A DNA stretch of 64,000 nt, from positions 62,001-126,000 of the forward strand of contig MHAZ01000003.1 in assembly GCA_001803165.1 (NCBI GenBank), written 5' to 3'. The DNA is from Stygiobacter sp. RIFOXYC2_FULL_38_25 (GTDB lineage Bacteria; Bacteroidota; Ignavibacteria; Ignavibacteriales; Melioribacteraceae). The notes beneath the pieces are model-generated. The model worked only from the letters and a program-made list of their open reading frames with translations, was not told where the DNA came from and made no database searches. How positions within the stretch are numbered: position 1 is the first letter of the stretch; each line of letters opens with the position of its first letter. The translations under genes and the position numbers were made by a program. Positions 54,363 to 62,455 of the stretch are shown here, piece after piece.

Positions 54363-55721
54363 ATGATAATAGTTAAATACATACTGCGGAATCACTTTCT
54401 CCCCTTTATTTTTGCGTCTCTCATTCTGATTGCGGTTTTTTTGCTTCAATTTGTGATGAAAGTTGCCGATAAGCTTGTTGGAAAAGGTCTTGGCGCTTGG
54501 GTTATAACCAAGCTAATTGGCTTAAGCCTTGGCTACATTTTGGTTCTTGTAATACCTATGGCAGTACTTATTGCCACGCTTATGGCTTTTGGGAATATGT
54601 CTCAGAACAATGAAGTAACTATTTTTAAAGCGACCGGAATAAGTTTATACAAGATGATAATCCCTCCGCTGATTGCCAGTGTTTTTGTAGCGATTGGATT
54701 GGTGTACTTCAACAACAATATTTATCCCGATGCAAATCACGAACTGCGGATTCTACAAGAAGACATTGCCAGGAAGAAGCCAACCCTTTCTCTTGTGCCG
54801 GGGGTTTTCTCTCAAGAAGTTGCGAGCTACGCAATTTTAGTTAGAGAGATTGACCAAACAACAAACGAACTTAAAGAGATTACCATTTACGATTATTCGA
54901 ATCCGCCTAAGGTTAATATTGTTACTGCTGAAGAAGGGAAAATTTATTTTACTCCTACTCAGAAAAAATTAATGATGGATTTGAAGAATGGCGAGATTCA
55001 CGAATCGGATAATAACCAGCAAGACGTTTACAGAAAACTAAGATTCACGCGGCACAAAATTGCAATGCCGGCAGAACAATTCACTTTTGAACAGTCCGCA
55101 CCCGGCGGACCGCGCGGCGATAGAGAAATTGGGGCACCGGAAATGAAAGTGATTGTTGACAGCTTACGGAAAATTCAGAGCACTTATCTCACTGAGTTCA
55201 AATCAAAAATCAGTGCAACTATTAATCCCGCACCAAATCCTAACAGAGAGCAAAGCGGAAACGAATATGTGTATGTTAAGGTTGAGCAGCGTTTGAGAGC
55301 AAACCAAGCGGCTATGTCGGACGTGCTTTCCCGTCTTGAATACAACCGCAAAGAAATTAACCGCTACATGGTAGAGATTCATAAAAAATATTCTTTACCG
55401 TTTGCATGTATTGTATTTGTGCTAATTGGCGCACCGCTAGGAACAATGACACGCAAAGGTGGAATTGGAATGGCGTCGGGAATCAGTTTGTTCTTCTTTG
55501 TTATTTACTGGGCTTTTCTAATTGCCGGGGAAAAACTTGCCGACCGCGATTTGCTTTCCCCATTTGTAGGAATCTGGAGCGCAAATTTTGTACTCGGAAT
55601 TTTCGGCGTTGCGTTATTAATAAAGACAGCAAAGGAAAAAGTAACTCTCAGTTTCGATTTCATCACAAAGTACATTCCGCAATCCTGGAAACAGCAAGAA
55701 GAGCCAAATGAAAATTCTTGA
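54363..55721 (+). CDS. lptF: LPS export permease, LptF/LptG family (first copy)
   Basis: 452 aa YjgP/YjgQ family. Transmembrane helices near the N-terminus (about 13-33, 55-80, 100-120) and four at the C-terminus (about 340-430), with a periplasmic beta-jellyroll between (about 130-320). 'LRNHFLPFIFASLILIAVFL' and 'IFKATGISLYKMIIPPL' are typical. With LptG and LptB (not in the window) it extracts LPS from the inner membrane. Longer than usual by an inserted segment at about 225-300. F versus G assignment is by order only. Confidence 0.88.
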   Translation: MIIVKYILRNHFLPFIFASLILIAVFLLQFVMKVADKLVGKGLGAWVITKLIGLSLGYILVLVIPMAVLIATLMAFGNMSQNNEVTIFKATGISLYKMIIPPLIASVFVAIGLVYFNNNIYPDANHELRILQEDIARKKPTLSLVPGVFSQEVASYAILVREIDQTTNELKEITIYDYSNPPKVNIVTAEEGKIYFTPTQKKLMMDLKNGEIHESDNNQQDVYRKLRFTRHKIAMPAEQFTFEQSAPGGPRGDREIGAPEMKVIVDSLRKIQSTYLTEFKSKISATINPAPNPNREQSGNEYVYVKVEQRLRANQAAMSDVLSRLEYNRKEINRYMVEIHKKYSLPFACIVFVLIGAPLGTMTRKGGIGMASGISLFFFVIYWAFLIAGEKLADRDLLSPFVGIWSANFVLGIFGVALLIKTAKEKVTLSFDFITKYIPQSWKQQEEPNENS

Positions 55722-56790
55722 TAGATACTTAGTTAAGCAGTTTTTGCAGACACTCCTCTTTGCCCTCTTAGCATTCACTTTGATTTTTGTTGTGCTGGAC
55801 ACAATGGAAAATCTCGATGATTTTATTGATGAAAGCGTCGCCGGAAAACTTGTTCTGCAATACTACTTAGTTTTCATTCCGGAGATGATTAGAATAATTT
55901 TACCTATCTCCGTTCTGCTTGCAAGTTTGTTTACAGCCGGAAAGCTTGCCAACCTAAACGAACTAACAGCAATAAAAGCCAGCGGGGTTAGCCTTTATAG
56001 AATGATGATTCCCTTCTTAATTACTTCAATCCTCATTAGTTTTTTTACAGTTTACTTTAGCGGCTATCTCGTTCCAATGGCGAACAAACACAAAGTTTTT
56101 ATTGAACAGACATACATGAAAAAAGGCTTGGTGCATTTTGGAAGCAACATTTTCTTTCAAGATACCGGAAGCCGGATTGTAACAATAAATTATTACGATG
56201 TTTCGATGGGACAAGCTAACCAGGTTAGCATCCAAGAGTTTGATCCTAAAGACAAAACAAGATTGATTTCCAGATCGGATGCGTTCCGGATGAGTTACGA
56301 CTCTACTAAAAGCAAGTGGCAATTATTCAGCGGATCAACAAGAAATTTTTATGATAACTCTGAGCGGCTGGAAAAGTTTCTTGTTAAAGATTATCCATCA
56401 TTGCACTTTAAACCGGAAGATGTAATAAAGAAACAGCGCAAGCCGGAAGAGATGACTTTGAGCGAGCTAAAGAATTTTAGCGAAGAGCAGCTTAGAACCG
56501 GTAACAATGCAGTCCGGACTGAAATCGCTTACCACTCAAGAATAGCTTACGCGTTCTCAAGTATCATAGTTGTAATGTTCGGACTTCCGATCTCATCAAA
56601 CAGACGCCGCGGCGGCTTAGCTATTCAGTTTGGAATAAGCATGGCTGTTACTTTTCTCTACTTAGTGTTTATGAAGATAAGCCAAGCCTTTGGTGAGAAT
56701 GGCGTTCTCAATCCTTTCCTAACTGCCTGGCTGGCAAATTTACTTTTCTTGGTTATTGCTTTAGTAAACTTAAAACGGGCTATGAAATAG
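55708..56790 (+). CDS. lptG: LPS export permease, LptF/LptG family (second copy)
   Basis: 360 aa. Same topology as its neighbour without the insert: 'LDRYLVKQFLQTLLFALLAF', 'ELTAIKASGVSLYRMMIPFL', periplasmic domain, and C-terminal helices with 'FGLPISSNRRRGGLAIQFGI'. Start overlaps the lptF stop by 14 nt, so the pair is translationally coupled and likely forms the heterodimer. Confidence 0.9.
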   Translation: MKILDRYLVKQFLQTLLFALLAFTLIFVVLDTMENLDDFIDESVAGKLVLQYYLVFIPEMIRIILPISVLLASLFTAGKLANLNELTAIKASGVSLYRMMIPFLITSILISFFTVYFSGYLVPMANKHKVFIEQTYMKKGLVHFGSNIFFQDTGSRIVTINYYDVSMGQANQVSIQEFDPKDKTRLISRSDAFRMSYDSTKSKWQLFSGSTRNFYDNSERLEKFLVKDYPSLHFKPEDVIKKQRKPEEMTLSELKNFSEEQLRTGNNAVRTEIAYHSRIAYAFSSIIVVMFGLPISSNRRRGGLAIQFGISMAVTFLYLVFMKISQAFGENGVLNPFLTAWLANLLFLVIALVNLKRAMK

Positions 56791-57121
56791 TTATACGTTT
56801 CGGATAGATTTGGATATTCAGATAATGTCATTGCGAAGCCATCTTGAGACATGATAATTGTGAATTCTATAAATAAAATATTTGGATAATGTGATTATTG
56901 TGAATGTAAAATTCTATTTAGAAGCAGGCTGCACTGGAAAAAGTAAAATATAAATTGTCGGCATTGGTTTACTCCGAAGTAAATGGCGGGCGGTGGTCCC
57001 GTAAACATAACAGGATATTCGGATTATAAACGCTGCCGTTGGTAATCTGGGCTTTGTTGTTGTGTGCCAATTGATAATTCTAGTATTTGAAGTGTGACCA
57101 AATAAAATATGAGGAGCATTT
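56791..57121. other. Gene-free gap at the start of the accessory region
   Basis: 331 bases with no gene. Contains GTCATTGCGAAGCCATCTTG (56827-56846), a short intergenic repeat type common in this phylum, and a GC-richer patch (about 56985-57060). A good RBS (GAGGAG) for the serine hydrolase is at the right end. No RNA gene or strong terminator recognised. Confidence 0.45.
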
Positions 57122-58285
57122 ATGAAAAATTCTGTTGTGAGCCTAGTATCAATATTCTTCTACAGAAAGCTTTTCTTATATCACCTTCCTTTAATGTTTC
57201 TTCTATTATCAGTTTTTCCATCATGTACTAATGATTCTGTTACCGAACCGGCAAACCGAATATTAACCGATGAATTAGTTGCAAAATTAGAGGCCGCAGC
57301 AGACAGAGTTGTTGTACATACACCGGGGCTCATCGCCTATATAATAAAAGACGGAGAAGAAGAAGTTCTCATTAAACGGGGCGTGAGCAATCTGGCGACA
57401 AATGAACCCGTTAATGAAAACAACTTTTTCAGAATAGCAAGCATTACAAAAACATTTACCACAGAAGCAGTATTGATCTTGGCTGATAAGCAGCTAATTG
57501 ATCTAAATAAAACTATCTCTTCTTATCTGCCCGAATATAATATTCCGGGAGGTGATCAGATCACGGTGCGAATGCTTGGCAATATGACAAGTGGATTAGT
57601 TAGTTTTACTTCCGATACTACATTTAGTACAAAATTATATACGTTAAGAGGTGAGGGGGTATTTAGTGCTCCTGAACTATTATTTTACACAAGTAAATAT
57701 CCTCTTAAATTTACTCCGGGTTTAAAATACGAATATTGCAATAGTAACACCGTCATCCTCGGTGAATTAATTAAAAAAGTGACAGGAAAATCAGTGTCTC
57801 AGGTATTTACTGAAGAAATATTTTTTCCGCTGGGAATGAGAAATACTACGTGGCCTACTTCCCGCTACTTGCCTACTCCATATTCTCATGGCTACTCAGC
57901 TAATGTGGGCTCGTTAATAGATGTGACTAATTGGAATCCTTCCTTTGCCGATGCTGCCGGCATTTTAATATCCAATTTCACTGATTTAAAAATATGGGCA
58001 AAAGAGATAAACGAAATGAGTCTGCTTTCCCCTACGTCAAAAGCTGAACGGCGGGGCTGGGTTGATGAGCATCCAATTGAGAATCCCGGGCAGTATTATT
58101 ATGGCTTCGGACTAATGAAATATAGAGATTGGATTGGGCATTCCGGTGTAATAGAAGGGTACAATACACAAATTTATTATAACATGGTTAAAGGGGTAGC
58201 GATAATTACAACAACAAACACCCAGGATAAATACCCGGCTGAAGCGTTATTTAATTTTTTCGCCGATATAATAGACTCTGAATAA
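57122..58285 (+). CDS. Serine hydrolase (class C beta-lactamase/DD-peptidase fold)
   Basis: 387 aa. N-terminal signal ending near 'FPSC', possibly a lipoprotein. Catalytic SxxK in 'FRIASITKTFTTEAVLIL', YxN in 'YEYCNSNTVILGEL', and the third motif as 'GHSGVIEGYNTQI'. These penicillin-binding-like enzymes include esterases, D-aminopeptidases and beta-lactamases; sequence alone does not tell which. Export and family argue for a periplasmic or surface role. Confidence 0.88.
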   Translation: MKNSVVSLVSIFFYRKLFLYHLPLMFLLLSVFPSCTNDSVTEPANRILTDELVAKLEAAADRVVVHTPGLIAYIIKDGEEEVLIKRGVSNLATNEPVNENNFFRIASITKTFTTEAVLILADKQLIDLNKTISSYLPEYNIPGGDQITVRMLGNMTSGLVSFTSDTTFSTKLYTLRGEGVFSAPELLFYTSKYPLKFTPGLKYEYCNSNTVILGELIKKVTGKSVSQVFTEEIFFPLGMRNTTWPTSRYLPTPYSHGYSANVGSLIDVTNWNPSFADAAGILISNFTDLKIWAKEINEMSLLSPTSKAERRGWVDEHPIENPGQYYYGFGLMKYRDWIGHSGVIEGYNTQIYYNMVKGVAIITTTNTQDKYPAEALFNFFADIIDSE

Positions 58286-58378
58286 CTGAATATTCACTTC
58301 TGTTAAGAAAAATATATTTTCTTATTAGTCTGGTTATAGAAAACTGAATTACTAAAAGTGAATAATATGGAGAGTAAA

Positions 58379-59521
58379 ATGAAAACCCGGAATTTTCATT
58401 TATATAGCGTGTTTCTTACATCGATAATTATATTTTTAGTTCTTTCATGTTCGGAGAATTCCGGTCCGTCGGATCCCCTGGAAGGAGATTCAATTGAAAT
58501 GAATATTACCTTCGCACCTATTGAGGTTAAATCGACGGATGGAAAAATAAATCTGCTTTATAGCGTTCAGACTGAAGATTTTGAAACAAAGGGATATACA
58601 CTTAAAGATTTTCAAGCCATTAATTCAGCGAACAACACAATACTATGCAGTATAGCAGATACCACAAAATATTTACTTATAACAAAAACAAATATTCTCG
58701 CAGATGATTACCCGATGCGGGACTATTCCAATTTTAGAATAAGTGTCGGTTTGGTTTTAGATCCGGAACAGGTTCCGCAAAAAATAAAACATAAATTAAT
58801 AGTTGTTAAAGACGGTCAGGAAAAAACAATTGAAGGGGCTGAAACAAATGTATCCCGTGAACAAATACCTGTAATATCTTCGCCCTTAAAAGGTGAAAGA
58901 TTTATGTGCAATAATACTACCGTAATATCAAATAACATCCACCCTGTATATCAGATGAAGTACAGAGGAATTACAAGGGTGCCGGAGAGGTTTTGTGCTG
59001 ACTGGATTAAAATTGATGAGAACGGGAATTATTTTACCGGAGATTATCATGTTTGCGAAAACTGGTATGTTTACGGAGAAAATGTTTACGCCGTTGCAGA
59101 TGGTCAGGTTGTTTCAGTAAAAGACGGATATGCGGATCAATCGCCAGTATTTACTCAGCCCATACCAACTACACTTTTTGATGGAGACGGAAATAGTGTA
59201 GTAATTCACATAAACAGCGGATACGTTACTTATGGGCACTTAATACCTAACAGTATTTTGGTAAGACCGGGGCAAATTGTAAAAAATGGTGACGTGATTG
59301 GCAAGGTTGGCAATTCGGGCGATTCGGATGCACCGCATCTTCATTTTGGACTTCATACTGACTTTCCCTATTACATTTCTGAAGGACTGCCGTACTACAT
59401 CGACAGTGTTGAAAAATTGGGTTCAACAGGATTTCTTTTTGGCCCATATACCAAGCTGGCAACTACTGAAATACACTATAATGAGCTTGTGGAAAATTTT
59501 GGAGTATATAATTTGAAGTAG
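58379..59521 (+). CDS. M23-family peptidase-like lipoprotein
   Basis: 380 aa from Met 58379, which has GGAGAG 7 nt upstream; the track start adds seven residues. Lipoprotein signal ('IFLVLSC'), a beta-rich N-terminal half, then an M23/LytM domain (about 200-355): 'RFCADWIKIDENG', 'YGENVYAVADGQVVSVKDG', 'GYVTYGHLIP' and 'DAPHLHFGLH'. The HxH pair is intact, while the first His of the usual HxxxD motif is not evident; a known M23 subgroup shows the same 'R(F/Y)xxDW' form. Wall hydrolase or inactive regulator. Confidence 0.82.
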   Translation: MKTRNFHLYSVFLTSIIIFLVLSCSENSGPSDPLEGDSIEMNITFAPIEVKSTDGKINLLYSVQTEDFETKGYTLKDFQAINSANNTILCSIADTTKYLLITKTNILADDYPMRDYSNFRISVGLVLDPEQVPQKIKHKLIVVKDGQEKTIEGAETNVSREQIPVISSPLKGERFMCNNTTVISNNIHPVYQMKYRGITRVPERFCADWIKIDENGNYFTGDYHVCENWYVYGENVYAVADGQVVSVKDGYADQSPVFTQPIPTTLFDGDGNSVVIHINSGYVTYGHLIPNSILVRPGQIVKNGDVIGKVGNSGDSDAPHLHFGLHTDFPYYISEGLPYYIDSVEKLGSTGFLFGPYTKLATTEIHYNELVENFGVYNLK

Positions 59522-59532
59522 GAAATTAAAAA

Positions 59533-61317
59533 ATGAAAAAAATATTTTTAACCGCATTTTTTATTATAATAGAAACTTGCAGCATTTATTCTCAAACCGG
59601 GAACACATTCACAGCAGCGTTCGATTCTCTTCACAAGAAATTACCAGTTTATTATGCGTTTACGGATTGGAAAAAAATAAACTGGGATAAATTATATTCG
59701 GAATTCAAACCAAGATTTGCTACCGCACAAGCTCAAAACGATTCAAGTGCGTTTATAATGGCAATGAAAGAATACACACATAGAATACCTGATGGACACG
59801 TTTCATTCTCGACAGGATTTTATTTCGGAGTTGTTTCAAGCATGGTTAAGGAGAAGAAAACACCGTGGGTGAGATTAGAAAAAAAACTAAGAGAGAAATA
59901 TATCGGCGGAAGTTACGGGTTCGCTATTATAAAACTTGATGACGGACGATTTGTTGTACGGCTTGTTACTTCCGGGTCACCGGCCGAGCTGGCAGGAATT
60001 AAATTTGGAGCAGAAATATTGGAAGTGAATGATATAAATATTCAAGATGCAATTGACTCGGTTTCGGTTCTTTGGGGTGAAAAAATCCCGGCTACTAAAG
60101 AGGGTAAGTTGATTAATCAGTGCCGTTTTATTGGAAGGGCACCCGTTGGGTCAATAATTAAAATAAAATATAAAAACAGAGGCGAACAGAATCCGAGCAT
60201 AAAAACTCTTTCGGCAGTGAATGATAATTTTAAAACTTTTGATCTCACTTCGATGATTGTACTCAAAGAACCCGAGGTTTCCACTAAAATTTTAGACGGC
60301 GGTTATGGATACCTTGAAATTACTGCCTGTATGCCGCCTATATCCGTTCTTACGGATTTCGTGAGTGCCTTCATCTCGCTTAGTTCTAATCCAATTGTAA
60401 AACAAAATGGAATGATTTTAGATTTAAGAATTAATTCCGGAGGGCAGGATTGTTTTGCTGCTGCGGTTGCCGGATGTTTTTATTCCGATACAACTTTCTA
60501 TGAGTATGAAAGCTATTACGATCCTGTTACTGAATCTTTTCAAAGAGCTAAGTCACCTCTCAACCACTTGAGTTTTCAAACATTGAGTTTTGTTAAGCCA
60601 ACAAAATATCCGCTTGGTTCATTATTTATTGAACCTCAGGGAGTATCATTCAAGGCGCCTGTTGTTGTAATGGTTAGTCCCAGAAATGAAAGTTCGGGTG
60701 AAGGAATTGCTATGGCTCTTCAAAAATTACCTCAATGTAAGGTTGTAAGTTTTTATGGTACTAATGGATCTTTTGGAATACAAGCAGAACCTTTCAAATT
60801 GCTTTCCATAGCAGATTCGTTAAAAGTCTCTTATCCCGATGGGCGTTCTTTAGACGCATATAATAGGATTCAACTTGATAGCGACAGCGATATGAAGGGA
60901 GGAGTGATTCCAAATATTCGTCCGCCTCTTAATGACGAGACGATTGACAAAATGTATTTGCAGGGAATTGATTATGAATTGGAATTTGCGCTTCAGGAAT
61001 TGAAAAAGATGAATGGAATTGTGGGGGTGCAAAACCATGATAATCAAATTCTTGAATCATATTCGTTATATCAGAATTATCCTAATCCTTTTAATCCGGT
61101 TACAAAAATAAAATATTCAATTCCCATTAATAGCCAAGTCACGATAAAGGTTTATGATATACTTGGCAAGGAAGTATCAACTTTAGTAGATAAGTTTACC
61201 AATGCGGGAAAATATGAGGTTGAATTTAATGCAAGCAACCTTGCAAGTGGCATTTACTTTTATCAAATGCTCTCTGTTAATACAACCAATACTAAAAAAT
61301 TATTATTTATGAAATAA
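59533..61317 (+). CDS. S41-family protease exported by T9SS
   Basis: 594 aa. Signal peptide (about 1-20), tail-specific-protease N-terminal region, PDZ-like segment (about 125-215: 'GFAIIKLDDGRFVVRLVTSG', 'SPAELAGIKFGAEILEVNDI'), S41 core with 'MILDLRINSGGQDCFAAAVA' and probable nucleophile Ser in 'PRNESSGEGIAMALQ', and a C-terminal T9SS type A sorting domain ('YQNYPNPFNPVTKIKYSIP' through 'LASGIYFYQML'). Surface or secreted protease. 11 nt after the M23 gene, so possibly one operon with it. Confidence 0.87.
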   Translation: MKKIFLTAFFIIIETCSIYSQTGNTFTAAFDSLHKKLPVYYAFTDWKKINWDKLYSEFKPRFATAQAQNDSSAFIMAMKEYTHRIPDGHVSFSTGFYFGVVSSMVKEKKTPWVRLEKKLREKYIGGSYGFAIIKLDDGRFVVRLVTSGSPAELAGIKFGAEILEVNDINIQDAIDSVSVLWGEKIPATKEGKLINQCRFIGRAPVGSIIKIKYKNRGEQNPSIKTLSAVNDNFKTFDLTSMIVLKEPEVSTKILDGGYGYLEITACMPPISVLTDFVSAFISLSSNPIVKQNGMILDLRINSGGQDCFAAAVAGCFYSDTTFYEYESYYDPVTESFQRAKSPLNHLSFQTLSFVKPTKYPLGSLFIEPQGVSFKAPVVVMVSPRNESSGEGIAMALQKLPQCKVVSFYGTNGSFGIQAEPFKLLSIADSLKVSYPDGRSLDAYNRIQLDSDSDMKGGVIPNIRPPLNDETIDKMYLQGIDYELEFALQELKKMNGIVGVQNHDNQILESYSLYQNYPNPFNPVTKIKYSIPINSQVTIKVYDILGKEVSTLVDKFTNAGKYEVEFNASNLASGIYFYQMLSVNTTNTKKLLFMK

Positions 61318-61512
61318 CGTATAACCCGTCCTTCAAGACGACCACTTTAAACTGTTCGGTATTTGTGCGGTTATTTAGTAGCGTTGTGAAAGTTAGTTGC
61401 TCTTTGAGTGTAGTTAACAAAATGAATTAATAAATAAATCATCGGCATTCGTTTTCAAAGTTGCTTTGCTGTTATGGGCGGCGGCTTAAAAACAACGTCG
61501 TTAAGTTTCTTT

Positions 61513-62379
61513 ATGATCTTCAAATTCAACAAAGTCTATATAATAGAATCCCTGCCTGAAAACGAAATGAAAACAGGTAAATCTCTCTATGAAGAGTTTT
61601 TCCATCATAATGACGTTGATAATAGATATGACTTTGAATATCAATCTATAAAAAATGCAAATGGATTTAAGACTTTTTTAGAGATAGTTTTTTCAGAAAT
61701 AAAAGATAAAGGCGTTTTCCCTATTATTCATTTTGAAATGCATGGTGGTAAAGAAGGTTTACGGCTAAGTTCTAGCGAGGTTATTCAATGGAAAGATTTA
61801 GCATTTAGACTACTGAAAATGAACATAGAATTGAAAAATAAATTAGTCGTTGTTTTTGCTCTTTGTTATGGAGTACACTTTCTATCAGCGTTTTATGAAT
61901 TTATGGATTTCCGAACTCCGTTTGCTGGGTTGATCGCATCTACAGACTATGTAAAGGCAGGTGAAATCAAGTATGGCTTTCAAAAGTTTTACAAAATGAT
62001 ACTCGAAACTAAAAATGGAAATGATGCGATAAAAGGGTTGAATGAGCTTATCAATGAAGAAGATCGAAGATATTCTTTTTTGTCATGCAGATGGTTATTT
62101 AAGGAAGCATTCGTTCAATATTTAAAACTATGTTCAGCAAAAGAACGTAATAAAAGGACGGAGAGAATTATCACCAAAATAAAAAGCACTAATCCAAATG
62201 CGGAAATCACTAAAATTAGAAAGGAGCTCAAGGAATATTTACATAAAAACAATCAAGAAAAATACTTTATAACGGCACGCGATAAATTTTTAATGTATGA
62301 CTTAGACGGATCTAATAAATCACTTTTTGCTATTGAGTATCATGAAATTATGGGAGAAAAGTCAACTACTCTTCATTAG
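61513..62379 (+). CDS. Putative caspase/CHAT-like cysteine protease
   Basis: 288 aa from Met 61513 (MIFKFNKVYIIESLPENEMK); the track ORF starts 13 residues earlier at 61474, and neither start has a clear RBS. The hydrophobic strand ending in the catalytic-type His ('VFPIIHFEMHGG', His77) and the strand ending in Cys ('LVVVFALCYGVHF', Cys118), 41 residues apart, fit clan CD peptidases (caspase/CHAT). A basic helical C-terminal region (about 205-255) follows. No signal peptide: cytoplasmic. Lies between an S41 protease and a cyclase, in an accessory region. Bacterial proteins of this fold often act in defence or cell death, but no partner gene is evident. Confidence 0.6.
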   Translation: MIFKFNKVYIIESLPENEMKTGKSLYEEFFHHNDVDNRYDFEYQSIKNANGFKTFLEIVFSEIKDKGVFPIIHFEMHGGKEGLRLSSSEVIQWKDLAFRLLKMNIELKNKLVVVFALCYGVHFLSAFYEFMDFRTPFAGLIASTDYVKAGEIKYGFQKFYKMILETKNGNDAIKGLNELINEEDRRYSFLSCRWLFKEAFVQYLKLCSAKERNKRTERIITKIKSTNPNAEITKIRKELKEYLHKNNQEKYFITARDKFLMYDLDGSNKSLFAIEYHEIMGEKSTTLH

Positions 62380-62455
62380 ATCATGTCTTCGAATCGCCTT
62401 AGTTTTATTAATTGTTTGTGATGGTTGTACTTAATGATGAGATCCACTTAGCAAT

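Noticed and set aside
56985-57060. GC-richer patch as a possible RNA gene
   Set aside because: No tRNA cloverleaf, conserved RNA motif or clear stem structure recognised.
58379-59521. M23 protein as clearly inactive because the HxxxD His is missing
   Set aside because: A known subgroup shows the same arrangement around R(F/Y)xxDW, so activity cannot be excluded.
61317-61473. Possible integron attC-like site after the S41 gene (AACGTATAACCCGTCC...)
   Set aside because: No consistent pair of core sites or foldable stem could be found, and no integrase is present.
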